Below the pieces are notes generated by a model, which searched no databases, was not told the origin of the DNA, and saw nothing but the letters and a program-made list of their open reading frames with translations. From Glossina fuscipes (taxonomy: Eukaryota > Arthropoda > Insecta > Diptera > Glossinidae): DNA of 64,000 bases. Below are positions 1-11,752 of this stretch, in pieces (position 1 is the first letter of the stretch; each line of letters starts with the position of its first letter). The DNA is taken from contig NW_023998415.1 of the NCBI RefSeq assembly GCF_014805625.2, positions 15,861,359 through 15,925,358 of the forward strand, read 5' to 3'. The position numbers and the translations under genes are program-made.

Positions 1-3000
1 TGAGTAAATAAACGCACTAAAGGTTGAGCAACGTCGGTTTTGCATGACACCAATTCCCCCAATATAAAAACGGATGAAAGGGTTATGGGTCGTTGATCAA
101 CCGATTCGAGCAATAGGTTCATTAAATCATCGTAAGTGGCGAGTGGGAAAACGTGATCGGCAGTATAAAGTAGTTTCAAACGTAACGAACCTATTGTACT
201 ATCTCCACTTAAACGTGTGCCGGGCGGTGTGGCGCATGAGCGTGCAGTTGAGTTCACCGCCCGTATCGATGTGTTCGCTGATTTAGGTTGCAGGTAGTAC
301 CAAGCGGACGTCTGCACGGCGGCTTGCTGTTGTTTGTTGTGCATCGGTATTTTCACTTCCCCGAGAAATACCTTATCTGACATGCCCGATGCATCGTGCC
401 ACAACGTTACTGTTATCTCGCAAAGGTCCGCTCCCCCCACTGGATATATGGTGTATGCTTTGTTCGAATTAATTGTACCGCTGCCGCTACTCACATCGTA
501 TTGCGCTTGTAACGACTTCGTTGACGAAGACGATTCGGCTTCAATGCACATATCGAAACCAATTGCTTCATCAAATTCTGGATTGACAGTCTTCTTGCGC
601 AACTTTGTACGCTTTGATATTTGCCGCTTATTAGAGTATAATGCCGTGCACATCACATAAGGATCGCAAGTTCCATTCTTTTTCGACAAGTCTACGCACT
701 CTGGCACTCTTATTATCACTCTTGAATGTTTCGCATTGCTTGCGATAGCCGCACTTTTCCAAATGGAACCCTGCTCGACGCTCTGTTGGAGATTGCTGAA
801 CAGACCGCCAACTGCTGTGTTACGGGCTTTTTGGGCATTGTTTCGTTGTATATTGCTTAGTTCATTGTTTTCTTTGTAATCATTTTGAAAGGCTTGATGT
901 TGTTGTAGGCTTACTAGCTCCTCAATAACTTCACTATTGTTACATTCATAATCACTCGGTCGCAACAGATTAATACGTTGCTCGTTAATCGGTGGGACAC
1001 CCTCATCGAATTGCACCTCAATATGTGCCATACCTTGCACTTCGGAATTCGAATCAACGGGTCGTAGCGAAAACCAATGATCCTTATGATTGTACATATG
1101 TAACTCCTCCCTTTTTATAGCTATTTTACCAATCGGTTTATCCTGTTTTATGTGACGATCACGATCCCACACGTATACGGACAGGTAGCGAAACCGGCGC
1201 GGTATTTTAAACTGATATTCCTCACCAAAAAATGGTGAAAGTGTTCGTTCTATGGTGGGAGTGCGGCATATTTCTTCCTGATCCAATGCGATGGTACAAT
1301 AAACATCACGAGTGCCTTGGGTGCTGCAGCTTGTATTAGCTGCATTACGGCTACTTAGATTCTTAGCTTCTCCTAAAGAGAAAGAACGAAAAGTAGCCAA
1401 TAACATATATTATTACGGACGTCAAAAGGGGAATTGAAAAACAAGTGAGCCCAAATGAATGAATAGTCGAGAGCAAAATGCATCTCTTCTTCAATCAACG
1501 ATAAAAAAAGGTAAATAAATCGAAAAAAAAAAAAAAAAAAAATGTAAATAAATTCAATTTATATGCTTTGGCAAACAATTGTATTCTCAGCTCCTGATGT
1601 ACTGGGGGGCGGTCCATCGCTGACAATAGTCTCTTCAAGACTTCAAGCTAATACCTCAATTTCTGCAACTAGCTGACAGTTTATTTCGCAAGTCCGCAAG
1701 GGCGGATATTTCTTATTCGATTCAGAATTTGAGAGTAATCGCGGAATGGGGGGATGCATACGTTTCGACAAAATTAATATATCCTCAACGGCTATAAAAA
1801 AAATATATAAAAACCCGTGAGAAAATTATAATCCGTCGTGACCGAGTCTTTTATACCCATCATAGTTATCCTAAACAGACAAAAAAATTGAAAAAAAAAA
1901 AAAAGATCATACTCTATAAGAGGGAGTGGGCGAGGCTGATCCTTTTTTTATTAAAATAAAAGTTTTTATGGTATACGCGCTGTAGGCGTGTCCTTTGAAA
2001 AATTTAGGTCACTTCCAAATTCTTTTGCAAATGAGAGAATGCTTACCCCAAAATACTACACAGTTGGGCAGACGGGCAAATGGACGGACGAACATACTTG
2101 GATGCATTTCAAATTTGAAACCGCCCAAGAATTTATATACTTTTAGGGGGTATTTACAATCCGCTTCTGCGTGTTATGAAGGTATTGAAAAAAAAAAAGA
2201 TTAAATTTTAATACATTTTACGATCGGGTAGGCGGACGTAGCCAATTCTTCCTTTTCCAGTCAGATACCGCAACATCGCTGTAGCTTATGAGTAATGACT
2301 AAAGTGAAAAATTTTTTATTCGTGTTGAGAAACAAAGTTGTTCTCAGTGTACGTGATCCTCCGGATCGTGACCTTCGCACAATTTGGCCCATTTTTAATA
2401 CCCATCCGCGTGCGAGAACTTCCAATGTTTTTCACAAAATTTAAAGTCGAAAAATGTTTACAGAACAATCGGACGGAAGGACATGATTAAGTCGATTCAG
2501 AATTTCATATTTATCGCGAATATATACGCTTTGGGGGATCTGAAAAGTTTCCTTCTGGACGTTTAAAACGTTTTGACAAAATGAATATATCTCTCAACCT
2601 TCGGTGACGGGTAAAAAAAAATTGAAAAAATTTCGAATATCCAGATTTTTTATATATTATATATTATGAGCGTGGCCGATGATATAACAAAAGTACTATT
2701 ATTTTGATATTTTTTTTTTTTTTTTTTTTTTTAGTTTTATGTGTAAATACATTAATTAGCTGGGCAACCATCAAATAACTGACTGAACTAAGTGAATGTG
2801 AGAATCGATTTATTCGCAAAACTCTTTGATTAAAGATATGTGAGTAAATTAACACAAATCCCTGCAAAATAATGAATTTTAATGAAAAGTTGAACTTAAT
2901 GATGAGAAAGGAGTTTCATCAAATCAACGCAACGATACACATCAAATTTATTTTATTGCAAGAAAGATAGGAATCGAGATATTACTACGCATACGACAAC

Positions 3001-5134
3001 GAATGATAAATTGTTTCAAGGTTGTTTCACTAAATATAACAAAAAAAAAAGAAAAAAAAAGAAGATAAATCGGGCAAAATGCAAGAAAAAAACATATTTA
3101 ATGATATCACCTGCGAGGGCTGTGCGCTTTAAAGAAAAGCGAATTAAAACAACAAACAACAGATATACGTACATGGCAAAGTCGACTTAAATTTCCACTT
3201 TAGATACGAATACCATAAGATATATTGGATGTTTGCAAAACATTTTGATCAGCGACTTTTACAGGTAACAATGATTAAAACAAAAAATGAGAACAATTAG
3301 TGCACATAGCGACAGAATTCGATGGTGTTGACCTTCCTCTAAATAATATAACAATTTTTCATTTAATATCACTGATTTATGCAGCGTACGCCGACGATAA
3401 GCATGGAGCGCTCAAATTTCTCCTTCCAAATGCATTAATTTTTGTTGTTTATTTGAAGAAAGCTGCTGTCGAAGCCCACCAAACACGTTCCGAGATTTAT
3501 GGTGATGCGCTGCTCCATCGTATCTATCAATTGTCGGTTTTCGGTTCAACGTTCACTTGTTACAAGAATTGTCCAGGTTACACTGTTCCAGCTCGAATGG
3601 GAAGTTTTGCCAGCCACACCCACCGTACTCACCAGACATAGCGTCTCCTGTTCCTCCAATTGTTCAGATCGGTGCAGTATGGTTTGGCTGGCACGCGGGA
3701 CCGAAAACTTGAAGAAATGCGAAAATGGGTTGGTGCGTGGACCACTGCCAAAAATATTGTAAAATGTTGTAGAAATTGATGGAAACTATTTCGATTAACA
3801 TATATAGAGTGAGGAATTTTTCACAACTGAAAAAAGTGATCAGAATTTTTGCAAACACCTATAATGTAAATATTGTTTAATGACTGCCTTAGCAAAAACG
3901 TACAGAAGCATCTAGCGACAAAGTAACTATGAGTAAAAGAGTTAACGCAATAAAAGCCTGAATTCAAGCTACGAAAATATTGCTCTCGTGGCTGTCATGC
4001 TCTCAAATTTAATAGCATTTCTTTTTCTGCTTATATCTTGATCCAGCTTTGGAGCATCAATTGTACTAAAAACGTTTTCCACTACCTCACTTTTAGTAGA
4101 CTTTTGTACGTTATCGGGTTTCGAGATTTCGAATGAGTTGCTATTGAAATCTATCGCGAAATCTTACTCTCGTTTTCAGGCCAAATTTTGCAATATTTAA
4201 CCATAATTATCTCAATACATATTTGGTATAATTTCCTCATCATTTTTTGTTACTCAGTCCTCAACTATTATCAGAAGCCCACAAAGTTTTTTTAACAAAA
4301 ACTGAAAGGTATATAACAAGTTAGAAATTTGTATTCATCTGAGGGCGAATCGTTCATTACGCTTTATACCACTTGTGGTGGTGGTGGTGGTGGTGGTGGT
4401 GGTGCAACGGTAAACGGTGGTACAATCAATTTGTATGGATATATACAACACATCAAAGAATTTGATAACCATTCATCCTTTATTATTTCACCGATCAATT
4501 CAGAATCGCTTTAAGTTTATCTATCCATCTGGTTACACTGATGTGTTTTGTCCTGCGGACGATTGACATTGAAGATCGTTCAAATCCGACCCCATTATCG
4601 ACCAATTACCATAAAATGAGTTATTTTGAAAAATGATTATATGCACAATTGCAGGATGCAGGTGTAGGGCGGATATTCATTGTTGTTTTTATGAAATATT
4701 TTGTTAAATATAGGCACATAAGTTGCTCGACACAGTCTGTTTATATTGCCTTTTTCGCTGACCTTCTAGTAAATATGTATGTTGCTCTTATAGGCTGGCT
4801 GTCATTGTTTTTGTTTAACTTTGGCATTATCACGCTTACTGTTTACATGTGTTTACAGATGCCTGGGCGGATCAAGATCAATTTCAAATTTGATTTTGGC
4901 CCAGCAAGGAGTTGCGTATCACATGATAAGACTCGCTGAGAGAGTCAGCTCTAGATTAAAAAATCAAAGAATAGATAAGTCATATCAGCTAAGTTTTCAA
5001 AAGGGGTAAATCCTGCTAGCACCAATACAAAGAAAATGCAATAGTTTTCTTAATTATTTACGAAATCCTATCCTGATCTAAATCATTTAGAAAACACATT
5101 ATTATTAATATTTAAACTTTGTTTCAATCAAAAG

Positions 5135-5168
<34 letters not shown>

Positions 5169-7686
5169 GTATACGAATATGTATGTGTATGTATGCCCCA
5201 AGTCAAGAAAGATATACGCATTCAACTAATACGCTGCAATTAAATATTTAATTAAGGTCACTTCTACATACATAATACATTCCAAAATAAATAAACACAT
5301 ATATGTGTACGTACATATGATATGATATATGTATGAAAATATATGTAACAATGATGAAGGCTGGTAAAAGGAGCGTGTCGTCAACTCGCTTCCAATTATA
5401 ATGAATGTCTCCCGAAATGGCAATTATTATGAAGCCAGTTTATCAACATTCTTTCCTATTGCCATAATAATGTTCACCTTAAATTAAACGCATTACTTTG
5501 ACATTGAGCTTCAACTTTTTGCATTATGCGTACGGGGGAAAACTCTAATCCAATCGAAAGCAAAATTATATTGGACTGGAGCTGCAGTTTTCAATATCCA
5601 CTATTAGCTGATGAATCGTATTATTGGGACTCTAAGACGCACTTCAAATTTATAGATGGATTTTCAGAAATATATATTTTAGTGTTATTTTCGGATCAAA
5701 ACTTTTATTTATTGTTAACATGACACATGCTAGATATATTCAGTTCGTTTTCGTTCTCGACACTATCACTCGCCTCGCCCCGTTCCTATTACATTTATCA
5801 GAATGATTGTTGTCAGTACTTTCAAATCTTAAATTTAGGTACAATTTATTGAAAAAATATTTTAATGTTACCTTCCTTCGGATCATAAGGCGCATCAAAA
5901 ATTTGAGTCCACATTTTTCTATGTAGACGTGTGCGTTTTTATAGTCCAAAAAATATGGTATATAATAATTGATTGCAGCAGAGCACCGAATTTCTATTTC
6001 ATATCGAATATCGAACGTCATATATATTGCATAGGTAAGTTTCGAAAAAATGACACAGACACAGAGACTACAAGGAGAAATATCGAATAATTTCAAGGTC
6101 ATGGATAATAAGAATCTAATATAAATTGATTTTTCTAGACAAAGCTTAGAGATGATAGACACAGTGATCATAATGGGAAATAGTGTCCGCATATTGTGTG
6201 CATACATTGTACGCTGTGGCCATTGGATGAAAACTAGAAAATTATTCAACTTTCATGACTGAAATACAGATACAACACGATTGACGTTAGATGGATAATT
6301 TTTGAATGCAGTAGTCTATCAAATTTCAAAGTCAGCTCTTTGAGTAATCCTTCCTTCCTTGCGAAAAAGACACTTTTTAAATCCGGAAGAGATGAGAAAA
6401 AGCTGAAACGATTATTAATGTTCAAGCCAAATGCACTAAATGCAGAATTAATCGTATGGGAAGATAAGTTTTGTCGCATGTGTGACCAGTTAGAAGGCGA
6501 TGTATGAGTTCAATTTCGCAAGAGTTGAAAACTTCCTCAAAAATCCTTGACTCGGATATTATTCTTGGAAAGAGTTGGAATCTAACTGGAGCATACACCG
6601 AAATTTATTATTCTATTTCTCGTGAAGAGAATGTAATGAAGCTTCCTTGGCTAGACCATCAGCTTTTGTGCTGAGGAGAAGACCGCAATGGTTTGGTATC
6701 CAAACAAGATGCAGTTCCGTTACTGAGAAAAATATAATACTTGTATAGCTATTAGCAACATACAGGTTATGTTCTTACTTTTTAGAGATTGTTTGGAAAA
6801 CGTCTTATAACAAATTTTCAAGAAATTTAAATTTCCTTTGTTGTAATGTTCTTAATTTCGCAATATATTTTCAAATAAAGTAACACACGCTTAAAATATA
6901 GAATGTAATTTAAACGGATGGAGTCGTGAATCTATCGGGACACTGCACTACAACGAGTCTAAATAATAGCATTTCAATGGGCAAATAAATCGGCAAAGTT
7001 CAATCAACAAAGACTATCAAGTCGATTAATTGTATTTACACGCGTTGCGGTAGAATAAAAAGCTCCATATATCCGCAATTAATATTGCAAAAGAGAGAAA
7101 AATTTTGTTTTCTAGCTTCAAATCGACCCAGTTAACCATGAAAAGGACATATTAAATAATAATCCCTAAAAATATTCTTCTTAATGGTCACATTCCTTTG
7201 CATTTTCATTTTTGACATTTTCATTTCTGAGATAACTTGATAATTTTCTTTTTTATAATTTCTTCATAATAGTAAACCACTGTACATATATGTGTAAATG
7301 CATATTTCCACACAAATTAATGTCCATATTGAAAAGTAATGCATAAAAGTATTACACATACTGTAAATTGAAACACGTATTATTGTGTTTATGTATGTAT
7401 ACTCTCAAACGGTTTCATTCATAAAAATTAAAACTATGCACGAAAAGCCCACAAACACACTCGTACAGATATGCATAGGTATATTTAAATAAACACATTA
7501 TACAGCATTATATGCATTTAAATTATACACACATAATATATATATACATTCATTCGCACATACTCATATATATATATATATATACATAAATATATAAATT
7601 TATATATATTTTACTTAACACATTATATATACATACGCGTAGATGTATGTACAGATATGTGAGTAAACCAAGGCGCATGTTTTAAT

Positions 7687-7723
<37 letters not shown>

Positions 7724-8417
7724 AAACCAGAAGAACGAAATTTTCATTCATAACTAAATACAAAGCCAACAATGCACAAGAAAACCAACAACGCAATCAT
7801 TCATCACGTCTAAAATGCAGATGTATTGGAATTTGTTACACATCCCAGTTGTTCCTTCTGTTTTTTGCACATAATATTAAAACACAAAACATTCAATAGC
7901 ACTTATTAGAGATGCAAATGGGCGGACATGGTACACACGAATCTTACTAACTGCACAAGTGTAATAGAGATAGAAACAAAATACCACTACCGCCATCAAC
8001 AATACACATCAATATTTTTCATTTTAGATTTATCAACATTTTCACAAACTGCTCACTATGATATTTCGCAGATTCACTTGAAAATAATTTAATAAAAAAT
8101 TCAATTGCTTCTACAAGCTTTATAAGGTCAATTTTAGTATTTCACAATTTTTATTGTATTGTATAAACGACGACCGAAAGAATGTTTCATTTCCTACGCC
8201 GGAGGACGCGCTTCTTAGAGCAACAATGCCAGCACATTCCAGTGCATTTCGTTTATTACATATATCCAACTGGTTTCGTAAATTTTAGAAAACTATTTTT
8301 CAACAATTTTTTATACACTGAATTTTATTGAATTTTAGTATTTTTTCTAAGAAATTACGTACCAATTTTCACTTTTAATTGCTCTTCAATTCGCACTTCT
8401 CGTGTATTATCGGCCAT
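1..8417 (-). CDS. Gap1: Ras GTPase-activating protein, Gap1/RASA3 family (5' part, runs off left edge)
   Basis: Coding exons 8417-8363 (18 codons plus one base) and 1372-1, where the frame is still open at the edge; about 475 residues are visible. The first exon encodes a start beginning MADNTREVRIEEQ and ending LKVKI; its phase-1 donor joins the second exon's acceptor to give a continuous KVKIGEAKNL, the start of a C2 domain as in RASA3. Residues about 12-140 form C2A (DVYCTIALDQEE, then VYVWDRDRH), and about 235-380 form C2B (GTCDPYV, VNPEFDEA, LWHDASGMSDKVFLGEV). From about residue 430 the RasGAP domain begins (LGELVSCKTDVAQPLVRLF); its arginine finger and the PH/Btk region lie outside. 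The family stimulates GTP hydrolysis by Ras at the membrane; fly Gap1 restrains receptor tyrosine kinase signalling. An ATG at the exon-2 edge sits behind in-frame stops within the pyrimidine-rich acceptor, so it is not the start. Family assignment is firm; orthologue name is inferred. Confidence 0.93.
1715..2625 (+). repeat. Dispersed fly repeat remnants (family A)
   Basis: At least two degraded pieces. One starts near 1826 with a block reading roughly ATAATCCGTCGTGACCGAG and TTTTATACCCATCA, and carries GGACGGACGAACAT at about 2089 followed by CATTTCAAATTTGAAACCG; the same blocks recur inverted at 57010-57805. The second (about 2216-2625) has ACGGAAGGACATG, GATTCAGAATTTC and ends in a GGTGACGGGTA block, matching the end near 23450. 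This is the style of short non-coding repeats common in fly genomes; I cannot assign the transposon class. Confidence 0.6.
3085..3860 (+). repeat. Inverted-arm repeat family C, copy 1
   Basis: Contains arms GTTTGCAAAACATTTTGATC (about 3231-3250) and its inverted counterpart GATCAGAATTTTTGCAAAC (about 3838-3856), about 600 bp apart. Similarity to copy 3 (inverted, 44150-44890) continues outside the left arm through a GATATCACCTGCGA block near 3105, so the arms are not the true ends on that side. Frames inside are open for up to 113 codons but are not conserved between copies, so a protein is unlikely. Probably a non-autonomous DNA element. Confidence 0.65.
4377..4403 (+). repeat. (GGT)9 microsatellite
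   Basis: Nine uninterrupted GGT units inside the Gap1 intron. Confidence 0.95.
5140..5166. repeat. (AT)n microsatellite
   Basis: Uninterrupted AT alternation inside the Gap1 intron. A similar tract is at about 7690-7721. Confidence 0.9.
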
Positions 8418-9773
8418 GTTGAATCATAACTAATGCTTTCATGAATAGGGTCGTCTCTTTCATGGTGCATTTATCGTTTCATACACAGAGACATTTGTTC
8501 CATTTCATTTAAACAATGTTACCAGACTATTGTTTGCAGGCGGACTGCAAACTCTAAAGATAAATACTTAGCAAATCAGCTGATATCGTACGGATGTTTT
8601 ATGGATTTGATCAAAACCAATTGTCGTATCGGTAATGAAAATTTGCAAGAAAAACCGTGTCGGACGTTAAACAATTGCTATGATACGAACTACCCAACTA
8701 AACTAAAGATTTCACAGAAGAATATGCGTTACTGTGCATGCAATATATTGTATTTAGAAATTTGTACGGACAACAAGCGGACTTTTGTAACGCGAGTTGC
8801 GAAAGCAATGAATCTTACCTGCAATTCTTAAAGACAATATGGCTTCGTGTTCCATGTAGCTGTCGTAACTTTGCACGAAAGAGTAAGTTGGCAACGGAAC
8901 TTTATTTTAAACGATTCATTTTTTTCTCCGCGTATAGTATCATACTTCCGAGGCTTCCAACTCTTCCGTTGCACCCTAAAAGTCTCTGACCAGCATAAAA
9001 AAAGATGCACCATATATTTGAGACCCGACTATATAAGCCAATGATAGCTCGTATAATGTCAAATGGCTTTCTTTAATCTATTAGGAAAAGTATAAATATT
9101 ACTCAGAGGTTACTAGTAGGCTTATGAATTTCGTTGACGTGATAGCTGACAATCAGAAATATGCAAGTCTGAGCGGTGCTCACTTAAACTAGACAAATGA
9201 TTGTACGGAACACGTCTGATTAAGGCTTCACGCCAGGCGCGAACGTTAAAATCGACATATATCTATCTAAAATTCTAATAATTTGCAAATGTTATCGTAT
9301 CCCGTAAACTTTGAAATATACTACATTTACTTATTTGTTTTTTTCTTTCCTTGGTGCTGAGAATCTAAGCAGCGGCTTATATGCCTGCATTAATTATTCA
9401 TTTTTCAATGCAAAAATAATAACAATTATGATAATCTATGTAACATGCAAAACCACTGTCTTCATATGGTGAATAAGTTAACATTGTTTAATATGAGGCG
9501 GTGGTGAGCTGTTGAAATGAAGTTCACTAATGCATCCTTAAAATTTTTTTTACTACGTTTTGTTAACAATACGATAGCACCATTCTTTTCTAGCGAAACG
9601 TATTGATTATAAAATACTGTAATATGAACGAGAAAATAATAGTCTCAATTTGCTTTGTCTTTTCTACCTTTTAATCAGCAAAGAAAAAAAAAAAGGAAAA
9701 AAACTATAGAATCGTTATCGAATATTACAATTGTTCCAGGTTTTTTTTTGTATATGTTAAAAAGAAAATTGAA
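8418..9773. other. Divergent intergenic region Gap1 / ZC3H3
   Basis: Lies between the Gap1 start codon (minus) and the ZC3H3-like start codon (plus), so it should contain both promoters and 5' UTRs. The frames of 61-83 codons at 8601-9044 overlap one another on both strands and resemble no family I know. No core promoter element could be placed with confidence. Confidence 0.6.
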
Positions 9774-11638
9774 ATGCTACCTCAATCCTCGGATACATTA
9801 AGAAGGAAAAACAAAACAATATATATAAATCCAAATTTTCAAAAAAATCTGCCAGTAATGACTCATATAAATCCTTTATTTTTGGAACGTCATCAACAAA
9901 TATTAAGTAAAACGCCTAATATTCATATGAATCCTGCTTTTTTGGAGCAACGTTTACATGAGCAGCAACTACCCACCTGCCAAATCAACCCATCACAAAG
10001 TAATTCTGTTTCTAAATCGCCAGCCTCTGCAAATACCAGTAATAACTCTGCTCCAATTACGCATCGGAAAATCATCTGCAAATCAAGAACACGTCTCATA
10101 AGGGAACCGTTGCATAAAAAATCGGATAAAATGAATTCGCAGCTACCGTTAATCCGTTTAGGCAAGTGTAAACTGGTACGTAGGAAAGTTGGCAATGAAG
10201 TCGCTAAACCAGCGTTTACCGTCAGCAAATACAAATTAGACAAACGAAATGTGGCGAATTCTATTGACTCTGGCGCCTCGGGTGCAAATCCCTGTTTTCC
10301 AGCTAAGAGTAAAAAACCGTTTGTTGGGCCGTATGCCCTTCAACGCAGTGGATCACTCCATAAAAAAGTCAATTATAAGCAAAACATCTTTAAAAATGTG
10401 CCCAAAAGTAATGTTAATAAAAAGATTGAGCTGCTAAATATCAATGGATTGCTGTACAAGTCCACAAGGAACACATTACAATTAAAGGAATCGAAAGTCT
10501 TCTGCAAGCCGACAAGTACGCTTAAGCCAAGCCTGAAGACACCGTTAAGTATATATGTTAGAGGGACTAAATATTTGATGGATACGCAAAAATTCAAGCT
10601 TACACGTGTGGTGGGGACAAACGTATCCACTTCTGATGAAAATGAAAAGCTTAAGTCAGCGATATGTCGACGCATTGATATCGGTGGTATTACGTATACC
10701 TCGACGTCTAAAAACGTCTTTACTCGTACCACTTATCATTTGAATCGAGCTTATATTAATAATGCGAAACAAAGGAGTTTGCAATTGCTGACAAAACATT
10801 TGACCAAATCCAATGTACCTTGTCCTATCTATCAGCGAATAGGCAAATGTGTAGCCTTTGAAAGGGGCAAATGTTTTAAGGTGCACAATAAGCTACAAGT
10901 GAACGTTTGCAACAGGTACTTACAAAATAAACTTGTGCATGGGGTGACGGGGCGGGGCGGTAGGCAACTAATTTGTCTTTTTACCATCACATTTTTGATT
11001 TTAGATTCTTGCGGGGCGAGTGCTTAAACGCCAAATGCCTTTTATCACATAACGTTTGCCTTTCCAAAATGCCTGTTTGTAAATTTTTCCTGCTGGGCGT
11101 TTGTGTACGAAACGATTGCCCTTATTTGCATAAGAAACTAAGCGACAACGCCGAAATTTGTTTTGACTTCTTAAGAGGATTTTGCCAATTAGCCGAGAAG
11201 GTATATTAATTATAAATAAGCATAAACTTATAAATAGTATACATATCATTATTTTATTGAATTTTCAAGTGTAATAAGCGTCACGAGTTTGTTTGTCCAG
11301 AATTTGAACGTACCGGAAAATGTAGTAATAGCAGTAATTGCCTTTATTGCAAAACTAAAAAGAAAAGAATAGAAAATGAAATCGGCTACAGGAAGATTGT
11401 AAAAATACCCGCTTCGTCCGTTGAAATTTCAAGAAATGACGATTGCGCGAGCATCGCGGAAGCAATAGAAAATATTCGTTACTTCAATGAGAGATCGGAA
11501 AATGCTAAAGAGATAGTTAAAGATGAACGGAAAGATGGTTGTGACTGTGATAAAGAACGTCAAATACATATTGGTGAGAATGGCAAAATAATAAGACCTA
11601 AATTGGGTTCACTACCCTCGTATATACCGCTCTCCTGA
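9774..11638 (+). CDS. ZC3H3: ZC3H3-type CCCH zinc-finger protein
   Basis: Exons 9774-10915, 11005-11200, 11270-11638; introns 89 and 69 nt, GT-AG; 568 residues, TGA stop. The C-terminal third holds five CCCH-type fingers: C350-C359-C367-H371, C379-C387-C392-H396, C406-C414-C419-H423, C433-C441-C447-H451, and a fifth, C455-C464-C470, with Cys473 where His is expected. The spliced joins fall inside fingers 2 and 4 and restore both, which supports the exon model. The N-terminal 340 residues are basic and low in recognisable domains but repeat an INPxF motif three times (residues 18-56). The protein ends in [14 protein letters not shown]3H3 family members (fly CG6694) act in the nucleus in polyadenylated RNA export and 3'-end metabolism and resemble the CPSF30 finger array. 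Five tandem fingers near the C terminus distinguish it from CPSF30 itself. Confidence 0.88.
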
Positions 11639-11664
11639 GAGAAGGTAATATGTACATACTTTAT

Positions 11665-11752
11665 AATAAACGAATACGTTCCGACAACAGGTATGTGTTC
11701 TTTCCTTTGCTTAATGACAAATTATTTCTGAATTTCTGTCTGATTTAATAAA
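11665..11752 (+). terminator. Candidate poly(A) signals of the ZC3H3-like gene
   Basis: AATAAA at 11665-11670 (27 bp after the stop) and again at 11747-11752. Either could end the transcript; no cDNA evidence is available. Confidence 0.5.

Larger units (their letters stand above)
1373..8362 (-). other. Gap1 intron 1 (about 7 kb)
   Basis: Donor GTACGT and acceptor TTCTCTTTAG on the minus strand. The intron carries repeat remnants (1715-2625), an inverted-arm repeat copy (3085-3860), a (GGT)9 array and several (AT)n tracts. A 169-codon minus-strand frame at 5740-6249 opens on TTG and resembles nothing I recognise, so I do not call it a gene. Confidence 0.85.

Noticed and set aside
3300..3762. 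Overlapping 113- and 87-codon plus frames
   Set aside because: They lie in a four-copy repeat and the frames are not conserved in the other copies.
5740..6249. 169-codon minus-strand open frame in the Gap1 intron
   Set aside because: Opens on TTG, no recognisable domain, AT-biased composition (Ile, Phe, Tyr, Leu); most likely chance, though long for this composition.
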